Source of the DNA: Trichaptum fuscoviolaceum
Lineage: Eukaryota; Basidiomycota; Agaricomycetes; Hymenochaetales; Trichaptaceae
DNA: 64,000 nucleotides
Assembly: GCA_910574455.1 (NCBI GenBank)
Contig: CAJSYZ010000007.1
Location: forward strand, 2,921,773 to 2,985,772
Direction of reading: 5' to 3'
The notes under the pieces are model-generated. The model had not been told where the DNA came from, did no database searches, and saw only the letters and a program-made list of their open reading frames with translations. How positions within the stretch are numbered: position 1 is the stretch's first letter; every line of letters begins with the position of its first letter. This document shows positions 21,256 through 33,029 of this stretch, one piece after another. The position numbers and the translations under genes were made by a program.

Positions 21256-23652
21256 TTATCTTGCCTTGGTTGCCCGTCCGTAGCTATACCGAATGTGGCG
21301 CTGAGGAATGCGATCTAGGGAATCGCCCTTAGACAAGACCATGAAGAGCCTCAATGGGCTGTAGAAACCCAGTAGGCGCGAACCCAGGACAGCTAAATAA
21401 ATTGAAAAACGTGATAAGCAAAACACGTCGAGGTTAAACAACTTGTTCTCACCATACTGGCTGAATATCCTCGAGAAGGGTAGAGGTGAATTCTAGTTGA
21501 ATACCTTCAGTTATCCAAAAACAAGTAAAGAACTAAGATACGTACATTCATGATTAGACGTGGCTCATTCGAATTAGATTTTAGAAGAGGAACGAAATGA
21601 ATGCCGCCTGCACCGCTGTCAACGAACGAACGATTCAAGCATATATATCATGGCAATATTCACCAGGTAGACGCCTTGAATCTTTCAGTCGTAAAGTTAG
21701 GGCAAAAAGAGGGAAGTGATTGAGGAGAGCGAGGATGACTTCTATGCAAGCGCGCGATGCAATGTATGACAGGCGTGTCTTAAAGTAAATGTTAGGTATA
21801 TCGAAAGACAAGGGCAATACCAGGTATTCTCACCAAAGCAAATAGAAGATAGTAAATTGTGATCGTCGGGAATAAGAAACTGATCAATGTAAATAACATT
21901 GCACCAAGTAGTAGCTGGTCGAGATCATAATCCCAGTCGTCAAGTCGTTGGCGAAGAATGTTGTATCTCTTTCCTGTAATCAAGTTATGATGAATGAAAA
22001 AGTTGGCTTGTAGATTGACATACCTCGGAATAGATTGAAAAGTGAGTTTGCCATCGTTAACTGGCTCTTATAAGCGACACGGATCATAGAGTATGTCATG
22101 TTAAGGTGGACGGTAAGTGATCGGAAGATATCCGATGACATGGCTAGGATCATTGTCATCCCCAAAGGTCCAGAAAGGCCAACTACGGCGACTGTAGCGG
22201 GTAGGTAAGGCTCAAGGCAGTCAATAACCACTAGCAAGTCATTAGCCAGTAGAGGTAGTCATTGACAAGATAGATACCTTCCCAAACTCCTAAAACACCG
22301 GTCAAAAGATGGAAGAGAAACCTGCTGAGCTCGGTGTTAAGCTTCAAACCCGCTGGCCAGTTGTCTAGCCAGTGAATCCGACGCAGGACATCCACAGTGA
22401 TGTTCTGGGAGTGCATCAATGAGTTAAGATAAGGATAGCGGTAAGCATTAGTGGTTGACCTTGCTTTGTTCGTAAACAAGCCGACCGAGTGAGAATCTAT
22501 TTTCATAAAGGAAGGAGCCGACTGCAGCGCCGATAATGATGTCGTTTAGAATCAGCCAAATGCAGTTCTGGGCACTTATAGGACTCAGGAGACGTTGATT
22601 TTCATACCGGGTTGATACTTACCTGATGTAACGCGCAGACACTTCTGTATCACGAGCGCCGATATGCTTCTTATAGATATGCAGTTGCTCTATAACAAAT
22701 AGAACTTGTTCATATCGCAAGTCCAACTGCTGGACTGGATAACCACGTGAGATGGTAAGATATTGCACAGTATCAAAGGCTCTGCAGTACCTGTTGCGCT
22801 ACCCATGTCCAATTTGGTCCAGATTAGGACAAGGACACGCATTTGCACCATAATAGTAGCCAAGACATGTCGGATTGGTCTGATGGCAGATACTGCCACA
22901 TGTCGTATAGCCCTTAGCCATCTCAAATCTTGATTCAAGTTTGTAGTAGATGAAATGGTTCCGTGGAGAAGCTCAAGTACGAAGCTCGCCGAGTTTATCT
23001 GCAAACAAATAGTTTACTTCGTCGGAAACTAAGGCATCTGAAAAAGCGTATGCGTACCTTCTCCAAGACAGTGGAGTCAAACCCTCGATTTGCGGCCTGA
23101 GCGCACCAGGAGGCTTCCGAGAATTGGGCTGTGATATTTGCTGCATGCTTTTCACGCAAAACCGTATTAGATCCGAGCGGCTGGATAGCCAGGAGCGAGT
23201 TTAAATCCATCATATCTAGACAATAGAGTCTCATTGAGTTTGCTTTTGAGCGTCGATACAAGATGGTATTTGTGCTAGAAAACTGTGAGATAACGTGTGT
23301 AATGTCACAAACAGGTACGTACCTCTCGATGTGCACATCACATGCTATACTAGAAAGCGAGATATCATGGCTCCGTCCTTCCTGAGAACACTTCCCAAGC
23401 AAAGTGAGAGTGTTACCCAAATGTGTACCATATCCAGATCTGGTCAGTTGCTTTCGGAGGTTTGACAATGCAAGTAGTGTTTCAGAGCGCTATAACTGTT
23501 GAATTAGGCCCTCAAACTCTTGATTCAACTCCATAACTTACAGATGAGAAAGCTGTGACGCCGCACACGACAATATTACCGGGCGAGCACCATCCAACCA
23601 AGTAGCCTTCTCCTTTTTCGTCGACCGGCCAGAAAACTACCACAGGAGACAT
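21256..23652 (-). CDS. GPI1: GPI-GlcNAc transferase subunit GPI1/PIG-Q
   Basis: GPI1/PIG-Q is a multi-pass ER membrane subunit of the complex that adds GlcNAc to phosphatidylinositol, the first step of GPI-anchor synthesis. The minus-strand exons begin at ATG 23650-23652 (MSPVVVFWPVDEKGEGYLVG), then SETLLALSNLRKQLTRSG after an intron. The family-defining segment KRYNILRQRLDDWDYDLDQ, followed by LLLGAMLFTLISFLFPTITI, is at 21830-21985. Upstream of it lies WLDNWPAGLKLNTELSRFL, another conserved PIG-Q block, and several further hydrophobic helices. The frame ends RHIRYSYGRATKAR at TAA 21256-21258. About ten introns interrupt the gene. The C-terminal exon is the least certain part. Small GPI-anchored products such as the one at 60760-61281 would depend on this pathway. 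Confidence 0.88.
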
Positions 23653-23817
23653 GGCCAGTAACTTGTCTTAGAGTTGCTCAAATCCATAAGTCATCCATAA
23701 CATAGTTAGTTATTGAACAGCAATCGGTTGTCGTCAGGGAGAATGTAGTTACGAGTAAGGATGTTGTAAAGCAGATGTAAGATTTGCCCGAAGTCTAAAC
23801 TCGTGCCTTCAAGTAAG

Positions 23818-24057
23818 TTACCGGTGACCAGCACGCTTGCAACTTGTCTTACACCACCTACACTTCGTCAAACGTTCTTTGCCTCGTTGATCACAGACAA
23901 ACATGCCTCCGAGCCTCACTTTGAAGCAGCGCCTTGTAAACCTCTCCATGGCGGTATCAGCGGCTTCGCCACCGCAATCAACCAGAACATCAACACCCCC
24001 ATCACGCACACCAAGCTTTGGGTCTTTGGGTGCTACTGACGCCGTCGGAAGAGGCAA
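23818..24057 (-). pseudogene. Possible fragment of a polyol (sorbitol/xylitol) dehydrogenase gene
   Basis: A minus-strand frame of 79 codons holds DPKLGVRDGGVDVLVDCGGE then GGMFVCDQRGKE. The VDVLVDCGG...GG.FV pattern resembles the NAD-binding half of zinc-type medium-chain dehydrogenases, in particular fungal sorbitol/xylitol dehydrogenases. Nothing on either side extends the similarity with confidence, so this would be a relic. It lies in a decayed stretch that also holds the FunK1 pseudogene. It could equally be a chance frame. Confidence 0.25.
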
Positions 24058-24419
24058 ACGCTTCTCAATAACGTTCCTTTGTCAAGCTCATGACCAAGCG
24101 GGAGCATTCGAATACTCATCTACAGTACAACTATGATGGAAGGGTACTGGCGTGCAAGTTATACAACACATCGTTCATTTTCCCGACAGTGACAAGTGCG
24201 CGCCGCCTGCGTGGCTCAAGCCCAAAGGTGGTTGTACTATGTACCACTTGTGTATCGCCTCAAACAGGATCCTTCATTCCTCCTTCATTGGGTTTTTGGA
24301 GTTATAGAAGAATCTACATCCTGCTTTTCCGGAGAGCACAAGCCACGAGAACCCAAAGTTGTCTGGCAAGCCGCCTATGTATGGAGTTGAGATGTTGCGG
24401 CAAGCTACATCACAGGCAA

Positions 24420-25560
24420 GTCTCAATAACCGCAGCCCCACAGCGAGGACTACAGCGAGACTACCTCAGATTTTATTCGAATGTACTCGAGAGTGGTAAG
24501 ATTGCAGTCTCTACCTTCATAATCATTCTCGATGAATTCCCCTATTATTTCCAGACAAACCGATTCTTCGAACAATCTTGCACCCTCCTCTCTATGGAAA
24601 GCGAAATGTATAAAATCAAAGGGGTTATTTATTCCAGTCGTTCGCTTCAAGGGCGCGGGACTGTCTGTCTTGAAGCGAAATGCGTGACTGGTAAGAATGC
24701 TGGCAGGGTTTGCGTTGTCAAGGACGCTTGGGTTGACCCCGCGCTATGGCTACAGAGGAAGTCGAAATGCTCAGATTCCTGAGATTGAGGGTAAACACCA
24801 TCTCCACCCTTTTATCAGGCAATATTGTCACAACACCAGGCGAATTGGGAAGCATGGCCGACAGCACAGACATCTTTCGAGGACCATCCGCTTGCACCGG
24901 AATCCGAGATCATTATCGTATCCGAGTCATGGCTCTCTTAGGAGAACCAATCGCTCCCCCAGTCATTGAGGCACTAAATAAGTTCAGAGTGCTACATCGT
25001 AATATTAGCCTCGCCTACGTAATGCTCGTGAACAGCGGAGCAGGGCTTCGGATGGGTTATCTAATTGATTTTGACTCTGCCATCCACAAGGGAAACAGCG
25101 CGCACGGGAGATTAACTGCGAAAGAAAGACGAGCAGTGAGTTAATTTGACTTTTTTGTTTGGATAAAATCTCATTGCTCACGTGCTAGGGCACTGTGACT
25201 TTCATGTCCGTCTCTGCTTTGCTTGACAAAGCCGCGCTCACCTGCTATCTGTGATGCCGAGTCGATACTCTATCTTCTGATTTGGATAGCGTTTGCTCTA
25301 TCCGGCCCTCTTGGAAAGATACGGCCTAATAATGCTTTAGTTCGTCAATCATGAATCAATGGAACCATAAAGGACAAATCAGCGTATATTTGAGTCTTGG
25401 CTACTCGAAGGCTGAGGTACTTCGTCGACGAAATTCAATGTGATGATCTTGGCCAAGGTAGACAAGTATTTCTTGTCGCTACACGATTGTTTCCGCGCAC
25501 TGCGCAAGGTATTCTCCACCGAGCCGACTCCAGCCTTCTAGGGATCTTAGTGAGATCGAA
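24420..25560 (+). pseudogene. FunK1 fungal protein-kinase pseudogene
   Basis: FunK1 kinases are an expanded kinase-like family of mushroom-forming fungi. Recognisable blocks are EMYKIKGVIYSSRSLQGRG then KNAGRVCVVKDAWVDPA (24606-24740), EMLRFLRLR (a shift occurs, near 24767), GIRDHYRIRVMALLGEPI (24901 on), VLHRNISLAYVMLV (24990 on), GYLIDFDSAIHKG (25054 on), then SIMNQWNHKDKSAY (25348 on). The order matches the family. The frame is broken repeatedly: TGA at 24781, a stop after SNDGS-type sequence near 25142, and several stops between 25240 and 25400. The catalytic-loop Asp of H-R-D is Asn here (codon 25001-25003), and about 25 residues between helix and loop are missing. The intact relative lies at 34706-37215. 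Confidence 0.8.
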
Positions 25561-26033
25561 ACGATGACGCGGCAAGCTTTGGACAGATATCATACGCAAA
25601 CAAAAGGCTCCAATTCTGAAAATTTCGCGAGCTAAAGTCAATTCTAAATACCATGAAAGAGCCACTTTGGGATTACGAGGAGGTCGGGAGAGATGGTCTT
25701 TCCGTGGGATATCACGAAAATACGACTCAATTAACACAAGCAGGGCCGGGTCAGATGTTCAAGTTTACGTAGTAAGGCTTGTCTCGGACTTGAACGGACT
25801 TGAACTCTATTTGTAGGTTGTCAATTCAACTCTAACCTCATATCAACCTGTTTCAGCCCCATGAAATGCTCTATCACGATTGTGGACAGCAAATTGATAG
25901 GAATGAAGGCTTGGCGGTCATATGGAGTTACCGTGTCGGTAGATAACGGACTTGTTTTCTGTCGCTTACCACCCACTCCACACTCAACGTCTATCGCTAC
26001 ATTCGTCGTACAGCTTTCTATCCGAAGACTGGG

Positions 26034-27657
26034 ATGTCGAGCACAGACGGTAGACTATCACGAAAAGTCTCTATTGCTTCGTTCAAAAAGTCATTGTCGT
26101 CTCTCAGTTTATCGACACTATCCAACTTCAATTTCACCAAGAACTTTGACTCGTCGAGAACCGTATCCACGTCGTCGTCTTTACCAACGTATCATGATGA
26201 TGTAGACACGCCACGCAAAGTCCTGAAAGAAACGTCTTGTCATGACTACCCTGGGCAACTTGGCGAAAGTATCCATAATTCCAGGTTTAAGCTTGTGCGA
26301 AAGCTAGGGAAGGGAAATTACTCGACTGTGTGGCTAGCGAAGGACGTAAAGTCTGTGCACTCTTCTACTCTTTCTTAATCAAGTACTCAGCTGTATTTAT
26401 GCCTCAGACAGGCAGACTACGTCGCTCTCAAAATTCTGACAAATAGAGCCACGAGTTGTCACGCAATGTGTCTGACAGACGAAGTCTCGATTTTAAAAAT
26501 CATATCTACCTCCGACCCTTCTCACCCTGGCTGCTCACACACCATAACACTGTTTGATCACTTCTCGCTCCAGTCTATGCACGGAGAGCATATGGGCCTC
26601 GCATTTAAGGACGTGCTGGGCCAAAGCGTATGTGATCTCAGACGCCGAACTCCGACGTGTACACTTTCTCTCGAAATAGTACGAAGAGTCCTCAAGCAGG
26701 TCCTTCTGGCTTTGGATTATGTTCATGACTGCTGTAAAATCATTCATACTGGTATGTACTTACTGATATCTATGGACTTGAGTATCACTGAACTTCTCCC
26801 AGATCTGAAGCCTGACAGTATTCTCGTATGCTTTAACGATCCTCAATATATTATTAGACATCTACCAGGGAACAGTCCATCAATATCCCCTCGGCACAAG
26901 TCATCTCGTGATGGCCAAGGGGTACCAATCGATCCGATACCGACTCCCAGTGATATGCTAGAAGACGCTTCGTTGCATGTTAAGCTGATCGATTTCGGAC
27001 ACGGTACGCTCCTTCTTTTCTCGGATTTTATTCTAATTCATATGTAATCCGTTTCAGCTCAAAGAATCGATGAACACCTCACCGATCAGATACAGGCCCC
27101 GTCTCTCCGTGCTCCCGAAGTTATACTCGGATTCAGCTGGGATTCGGGTGTCGATATTTGGTCGCTGGGTTGCATTGTCAGTCACTCATAGATTTTCCCG
27201 ATGTTGACTGGGTCGCTTACTATCACATCTCTCGATGATGAAGGCGTTTGAACTCCTCACAGGTCAATGGCTGTTTAAACCAAAGGCGTCAAGCGCCCGG
27301 GGTTGGACTGAGGAAGACCAACATCTACAGCGGATGATCGAGTATACAGGGGAGATCTTTCCTGAGGACATGCTAATGGAATCGTCTCGCGGGACACACT
27401 ATTTTGATGAATCAGGTACAGTATAGAACTCCGCTCTTTGGCCTTCACGCTCACGACTCCATTCAGGCAGGTTTCGCCGTATTCGAAGTTTACACCCCGT
27501 TCCTCTGGAAAAAGCTTTGGGGCACTATAAGACTATTCCGGACTCTGAAATTCTAGGGACAGCGCGGTTCATGCGTAGATGCCTTTCTCTCGATCCGCGA
27601 GAACGGGCAACGGCCAAGGATTTACTTTCTGATTCTTGGATAAGAGGCTGCAGCTAA
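26034..27657 (+). CDS. SRPK-like serine/threonine protein kinase
   Basis: SRPK kinases phosphorylate Arg/Ser-rich splicing factors, and mushrooms carry many orphan relatives. From ATG 26034 a Ser-rich leader (SFKKSLSSLSLSTLSNFNF) precedes the kinase domain. The glycine loop is VRKLGKGNYSTVWLAKD and the lysine is in YVALKIL. The catalytic loop reads HTDLKPDSIL across an intron at about 26750-26800, and the magnesium loop KLIDFGH is at 26984. The activation end is SLRAPEVILGFSWDSGVDIW, and the terminal helix RRCLSLDPRERATAKDLL. A spacer of about 45 residues splits the domain between DLKP and DFG, as in SRPKs. All catalytic residues are present. Five introns can be placed by frame, and TAA is at 27655-27657. 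The HTDLKP form and the split domain argue for SRPK rather than other CMGC kinases. Confidence 0.88.
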
Positions 27658-28373
27658 TTATACCAACTGCTACCTTACAAACTCTTCCCATAATTCACTA
27701 CTCTCAATCCAACATAACCACCTTGACACAGACAGAAACTCTCCTGACAGCTCACCACGTGTAGACACCAAGTCTATTTCTGCACGGCGATACTCTTGTC
27801 TATGTGCCTTTCTCCTCGTTAGACTCGGTTCTCTTAGTACCGACTATCCCTTCGAAATAATGTGCGACCTTGGGGTTGTACTGTACGACTACATCTATAA
27901 TTGATAGTCGAACAAACGTTTCTGCGCATCTTAAACCTCAAGGGCATTGTGACGCTCGATGCACTGTGCCCTGCCGACTCGTCAAGATCTTGTAGGAACC
28001 ATCATCATAGAGAACCTTTTCTTTTTCTCTCATCTCTCCATCGTGCTTAATTTGTTGGTTCATCGTCTGTTCCCGCCTGCAGGGGCATATAGACGTGAAC
28101 CTTTCCGCTCGACCCAATCCGAAAAGTTGTTACGGTCGACCTCTCAGGCTCTCGTAGCCTCAGCCAGTAATCTCTTGGAGGCAGATCTGAGCCTCGAATG
28201 TTGTCACACCTGCTGTCAGTAACCTGTTCGGTTGACACCTTTCTCATGACCACTTATCGTTACTGGACCAGGAACATCATGATGACTACGTCCTTAAGCA
28301 GAATTCGTGCGATCATTCACCTTCTTCCTGTGCCTTTTCGGACCATTCAAGTCGGTTGTCAGGCCGAGGCCAG
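27658..28373. other. Intergenic region upstream of secreted beta-trefoil gene 1
   Basis: About 0.7 kb with no supported coding exon. It should contain the 3' end of the kinase transcript and the upstream control region of the gene at 28461. Confidence 0.55.
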
Positions 28374-28380
28374 TATATAA
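28374..28380 (+). promoter_or_regulatory. TATA box of secreted beta-trefoil gene 1
   Basis: TATATAA lies 81-87 bp upstream of the ATG at 28461. The paralogue at 30369 also has a TATA box. TATA promoters are typical of strongly regulated rather than housekeeping genes. Confidence 0.6.
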
Positions 28381-28460
28381 CTGCTCAGTTCTCAACAAAG
28401 CATTATAGGCTATATCCACTTCGTTCGGGACACCAGGGAAAGGCCATATTGTGCCCTGAG

Positions 28461-29204
28461 ATGCGCTCACCGATAACTCTGCTGCTTCCGCTTTGCCTAA
28501 GCCTTGTCCAGGCAGTCTTCGCGTTAGCACCCGGGTCATATGTTATAACGAACGCGAAGTTCCCTGAGCAGCGAGTTGTCGGTTCGGATACGACGAATGA
28601 AGGCGTCCCGCTTGGTACATTCAATGTGAGTCTTTAGTTGATATAATATTCTGGTAGTGTCTTACTAACCCTTGAAACAGCTCGGCGGGCAGCCCGTAAA
28701 CTCTAACCATGTCGTAAGGCATTGATGATATGAAAACGGCTGGGCATTAACTAGGCTGTGACAGTGGATTTTGAACTCTGCTATGACCACTTTGCAATGC
28801 CAATTAGCGGGGATATTTGCAATGACGGATGCAACATTCTCAGCACCGGGAGGATCGGTCGGCCAAGGCGTCTTTACGGTTGCATCTCCAAACCCCCAAC
28901 CGCCTCTCATCAACATTGGCCAACAGACATGGGAATTTTTGCAGGGTCCGAGTGGCGTGCTGTAGGTACAATTTTCTCATCACCAAGCACGATGGGCTAA
29001 ACACAATCACCTAGCGTCGTACTCTCTGGACAAGACCTCGCCTGGACCTTGGCGACCGATGCACTTTTCACTCAGGTAGGGTCAATCATCGTCATTGTTT
29101 GTTGTACTAACGGACTTGTCTAGATCACCTTGCAACCTATTAACACGGCAGACCTCAGGCAGCAGTGGATCTTTACTCCTACCCCGCTTGCTCCACCTCC
29201 GTGA
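28461..29204 (+). CDS. Small secreted beta-trefoil-like protein, paralogue 1
   Basis: The ATG at 28461 gives a signal peptide (SPITLLLPLCLSLVQAVFA). The mature part begins LAPGSYVITNAKFPEQRVVG, the start pattern of ricin-B/beta-trefoil and fungal I66-type inhibitor folds. Exons continue LGGQPVNSNHV, then WILNSAMTTLQCQLAGIF, GQGVFTVASPNPQPP, QQTWEFLQGPSGVLVVLSGQ and DLRQQWIFTPTPLAPPP, ending at TGA 29202-29204. The QxW (RQQW) near the end fits a trefoil. Frame-consistent introns fall after TFN, after NHV, after GVL and after LFTQ. Length is about 180 residues. The copy at 30369 shares the exon pattern and ending. Candidate roles are lectin or protease inhibitor in defence or fruiting; the sequence alone does not decide. 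Confidence 0.75.
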
Positions 29205-30313
29205 ATAAGATGATTGGAACCATCACGGATACGTCGACTATAGAGGACTAGAATTTCAATGCCGTTCAATGGAAAGGCAAGGGGCTTCTTGAACTGCTGG
29301 GTCAGACTTTAACACAAAATACACATTGAAGTTTCTGCAACTGATGGTCTAGACCCGCTGCTGTACTATGATCTGAGGAGTGCACGTCACTCCCGTTTGC
29401 ATATTTATGCGGAATCGCCATTTATAGCGACCAAAGGAAAGTCTGGGTTTGGCCATGAGCCTACTAATAGTGCTGTTCTGAACTTTGCTAAGTACTCTTG
29501 TTCTCAGGACCGTGAACTGTAAGATCCTGTCGAGTTCTTTTCAATGACTGAAATCAACAGTCTCAGTGTCAATTTTGGCAGGCGCTTGTTCTCATCTCCT
29601 CGGCGTACTCAGGCAGCCATGGATTGAGAGAATAGCACCGACACATCTTAAGTCAGTAGGTCTAAAGCAGGTCTAAAGCAATTCCGATTGCGAATACTGG
29701 GGTGACTTCTACTGATACTGTCTAATTATACCTGAAGCTCTTTTTGTCGTTTCTTGCCAATCTGGTGACTTCAACGTACATACCATGGTCTTGATTGACC
29801 ACTGTACTTCTGAAACTCACCGCGCTCGAGCACAACTCGTGATTTTGGCATATCTACGCTCACAAGATGGCTTTGCTAACGGAGAATTTGTACTTTCGAG
29901 GAAATTTGCGGCTACTATAGCGTGTGCGTTTTCCGTTGGGTTCTCTTTGAAGGCCTGGGATCAAAGGTCAAGAATTCATCCATCTTGACTATTGAACTTT
30001 CGCCTGACTGATCGGTCACACAGAACCTTGCTATCAACTCAAATGAGATGCACCACAATGACTGCGAAGGATGTGCAAACCACCCACGCTCGTCTGATGT
30101 GTCAAACCTAACACATTCCGATGTACAGTTCATTGATGTCGCTGTCGACATTCAACAGATGGACTACTTCAGATGAACTACATCAGTTCGTAAAGGCGGC
30201 AGGAATGACTTGAAATACATCTTCCTTGTTATCCGAACGAATTGCACCTTGGGGTTGGTTGGATCGCCTCCCACCTCGAAGGCCAAGAATAGTAGACTTG
30301 AAATGCACAGGAG
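29205..30313. other. Spacer between the two beta-trefoil paralogues
   Basis: About 1.1 kb with no supported gene. A short direct repeat of AGGTCTAAAGCA occurs near 29660-29675. I looked for remnants of a third paralogue and saw none that I can defend. Confidence 0.5.
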
Positions 30314-30320
30314 TATAAAA
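30314..30320 (+). promoter_or_regulatory. TATA box of secreted beta-trefoil gene 2
   Basis: TATAAAA lies 49-55 bp upstream of the ATG at 30369. This argues that the longer in-frame start at 30210 is not used, since it would place the start codon upstream of the core promoter. Confidence 0.6.
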
Positions 30321-30368
30321 CACCATAAAGTGATCAAGCTATTTTGTAAAGCAGCTCTGGGCTCGGAT

Positions 30369-31133
30369 ATGGTGATTTCAACGCCTATACTTCTTTCGAT
30401 CCTTCTGGGTTTTACAGGCCTGACGGTTGGGCTTACGCCTGGCTCGTATACTATTGCCAATGTCCAATTTTCTGAGCACCTGCTTGTGGGTTCTGATAAT
30501 ACAGCAGAGGGATTGCCTGTCTATGCCTCTAACGTAAGCCTTTCTCAAGCCTGATTTTTGAGTAGGCACTCATAAGAACTTCTACCTTGTAGTTGAGCCT
30601 TAACCCAATTAATTCTGATGAAGTAGTACGTCAATATTCGAACTATCTGTTAGCTACCTGTCCTTGTCTTATTATGCCTTCATCAGTGGATACTTGATGA
30701 GACAACTACCAGAATCAGCTGTCAACTAGGCGGATTGTTCATAATGACCGATGCGGCAGGAACACCAGTTGCAGGTCAGGGTGTCTTCACTGTTGCTGCA
30801 CCGAATCCGCAACCACCCTCCCTCCCTATTGGCCAGCAAGCTTGGGAGTTTCTGGAAGGACCGCAAGGCACATTGTGAGCACATAGTCTTACATTCTGCC
30901 TCACCTTTCTTAATGCTTCTTTTCCCTCAAAGCATTCTGCTGTCTGGACAAGATTTGGTGTGGAGCCTAAATTCAGATGCATTATTCACACAGGTACTAG
31001 ATGATGCTAACAAGCATAGCTCCATTATAGTAACATATGATTGTCATTTTAGATCACCTTACAACAAATCGATACCAGCGACTTGAGACAACAATGGATA
31101 TTCACACCTACCCCACTCGCTCCGCCTCCATGA
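30369..31133 (+). CDS. Small secreted beta-trefoil-like protein, paralogue 2
   Basis: This is a tandem paralogue of the gene at 28461. The ATG at 30369 gives a signal peptide (STPILLSILLGFTGLTVG), then LTPGSYTIANVQFSEHLLVG. The matching exons follow: WILDETTTRISCQLGGLF, AGQGVFTVAAPNPQPP, QQAWEFLEGPQGTL, LLSGQDLVWSLNSDALFTQ and DLRQQWIFTPTPLAPPP, with TGA at 31131-31133. Both proteins share the whole ending from RQQW to the stop and the FTVA.PNPQPP block, while the N-terminal third has diverged. Frame-consistent introns occupy the same places. An in-frame ATG at about 30210 exists, but the TATA box and the signal peptide favour 30369. Length is about 180 residues, and the role is unknown as for paralogue 1. 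Confidence 0.75.
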
Positions 31134-31334
31134 AGCACTAAGCCAAGACAATGCCTGAATGCCTACATACAATAGGCCTTTATGTGTAGCAAGTACTTTT
31201 TGTAACGGAAATTTATATTCCGAAGGACAGATACAAAGCGAGATTTATCAACGATGCAGGAGAACAGAAAAAATATTCAAAGCAATAACACAATGTCGTG
31301 GTTGTAGATAGGAGATACACTATTGATATTTGGC

Positions 31335-33029
31335 TCAAGCTTCTGCATTCTCTTCGTCATCGTTGTGCAATCCGGTTTCATCCCGTATGCCGCCCTCTGC
31401 AAAGCTTAATATACCGGCGTTGTCTAACAAGGTAACGACGTTCTCCGCCTCCTCGACCTTCATCCGACCGAGTACCTTGTTCACTTGCTCCAAACTTTGG
31501 GCGTTCAATGCCTCCCTCAATGCCTCAGGGAAACTGTTGAAGACATCCCACCGCATCTGCAGAGCTTTCCGAACCTCCTCAATGGATAATGACTCCGTAC
31601 CTGGCCCTTCGAGCTGCAACTTCTCGGGTGGTGGACCATCTGGAACGTTGAATGTTATCTGCTGGTTGGGATTCTCTGCTACAAGTTGGATCTGCTCCGC
31701 CCCGCTTGCAATCTCCTCCTCTTTAGCAGCTTTAACACGCGATTTGAGGTGGTTATAGGTATCCTCGACGTCCTTGATAAACACTTGCTCGGCGCGAGGG
31801 TCACCGGACATCATTCTTCAGATTTCACAAGTATGATTAGCTTCGCAAGTACGGAAAAGTAGCTTTCATGCCTTACCTCTTAAAGAAGATGCGCACGCCG
31901 TCCTTTCCTAGCTTTTCGCAGTACTGGAGAAGAAGACTCTGGTGCACACACTGTTTCGCGTATTTCGATTTGCCGGTGCCCTCTGCAGTAAACGCCTGAA
32001 TCAGTAAGGCATCTTGTGCGCCTTGAACATACACATCGCCATGTTGCTGGATGAACTTGTAAGATTGCTCGTAACCACGAAGCGGTAGTTTAGAGAACGC
32101 CTCCAGGCTGGGTGTCATCACTGGCAAATCGTCGTCAGCATCGTCAGCGATCGGGGTTGCGGGACCTTGTGTAATGGGCTCCAGTGCTGTCAATGACGCT
32201 AGCTCGGCAGCTTGCGCTTGTTCCACAGCTTTCGTGTTGAGTACCTCAATGGACGTTTGCTGAGTGGTCTTCGTCTTCGCACCCTTAATAGGTTTGGGCT
32301 CCGGCGGAGGAGGAACATACTATGCTAATGCTTAGGATATTCCAATGGCTCAGAAGACAGGCTTACGTGTGATTCAAACCCTTCGTGCATACTCTCGCTC
32401 GTGATCTTCTTTGCTTTCTCTTCCTCCTCCTTCTCCAGGTCCTTCCTGAGTTTCTCCTGATGCTCACCAAGTTTGACGATGTGCCCCTTCAAGTTCGCAA
32501 TCAAAACCTCCCTTAATCGGTCGTCGTTCTTGTCGACGCCTTTCTGCTTCGCGTCATCATACACCTGAAGCAGTAGCGCTAGCACCATCTCATCATAAGT
32601 GATCTTCTTCGGCGCATCTGTACTTGGTGCGTCGGGCGAGGGATTCGTCTTGAGCTGCTCGACAATCTTAGAGAATTGAGCTGGGCCATCCGGTGCGCCG
32701 TGAACTTCCTCCGTTATCGTGCGTAAACGCGGCAGGAGCACGTCGTTGCAAGCGATCTCTGCCTTGAGCTCATTGATTCTTTGATTTCGTAGCGCACGTT
32801 TCTCATGTATGTCTCGCTGCTTCCACCTACGTTGTAGTATGGTCAGTCGGTAACTTGTTGAATGGTTAGTGTACTCACCGAACTAAAGATTTATGGTCAA
32901 CATTTGGGTGTCCTTCGATGTCTGAATCGTCCGAAAGCTGAGAGGACCGGAGAGATCAATCCGGAAACTCGCTTCGACGCGATTCTCGCTTACCTCGAGC
33001 TTGTCCCACTTGGAGTAGTTCAAAGGCAT
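31335..33029 (-). CDS. CDC37: Hsp90 co-chaperone CDC37
   Basis: Cdc37 delivers protein kinases to Hsp90 in the cytosol. The start at 33027-33029 gives MPLNYSKWDKL. After an intron the frame resumes ELSDDSDIEGHPNVDHKSLV, the canonical Cdc37 N-terminus, with Ser14 and Ser17 in CK2-type acidic contexts. Exon 3 follows with WKQRDIHEKRALRNQRINEL and a long coiled coil. The middle domain includes LPLRGYEQSYKFIQQHGDVY (32040-32100), QCVHQSLLLQYCEKLGKDG and the RIFFKR end. The C-terminal domain includes RWDVFNSFPEALREALNAQS, and the gene stops at TGA 31335-31337. Length is about 500 residues, normal for fungal Cdc37. A heat-shock element lies about 110 bp upstream of the start. Confidence 0.95.

Noticed and set aside
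30210..30368. Longer N-terminus of beta-trefoil gene 2
   Set aside because: It would place the start upstream of the TATA box and remove the signal peptide from the N-terminus.
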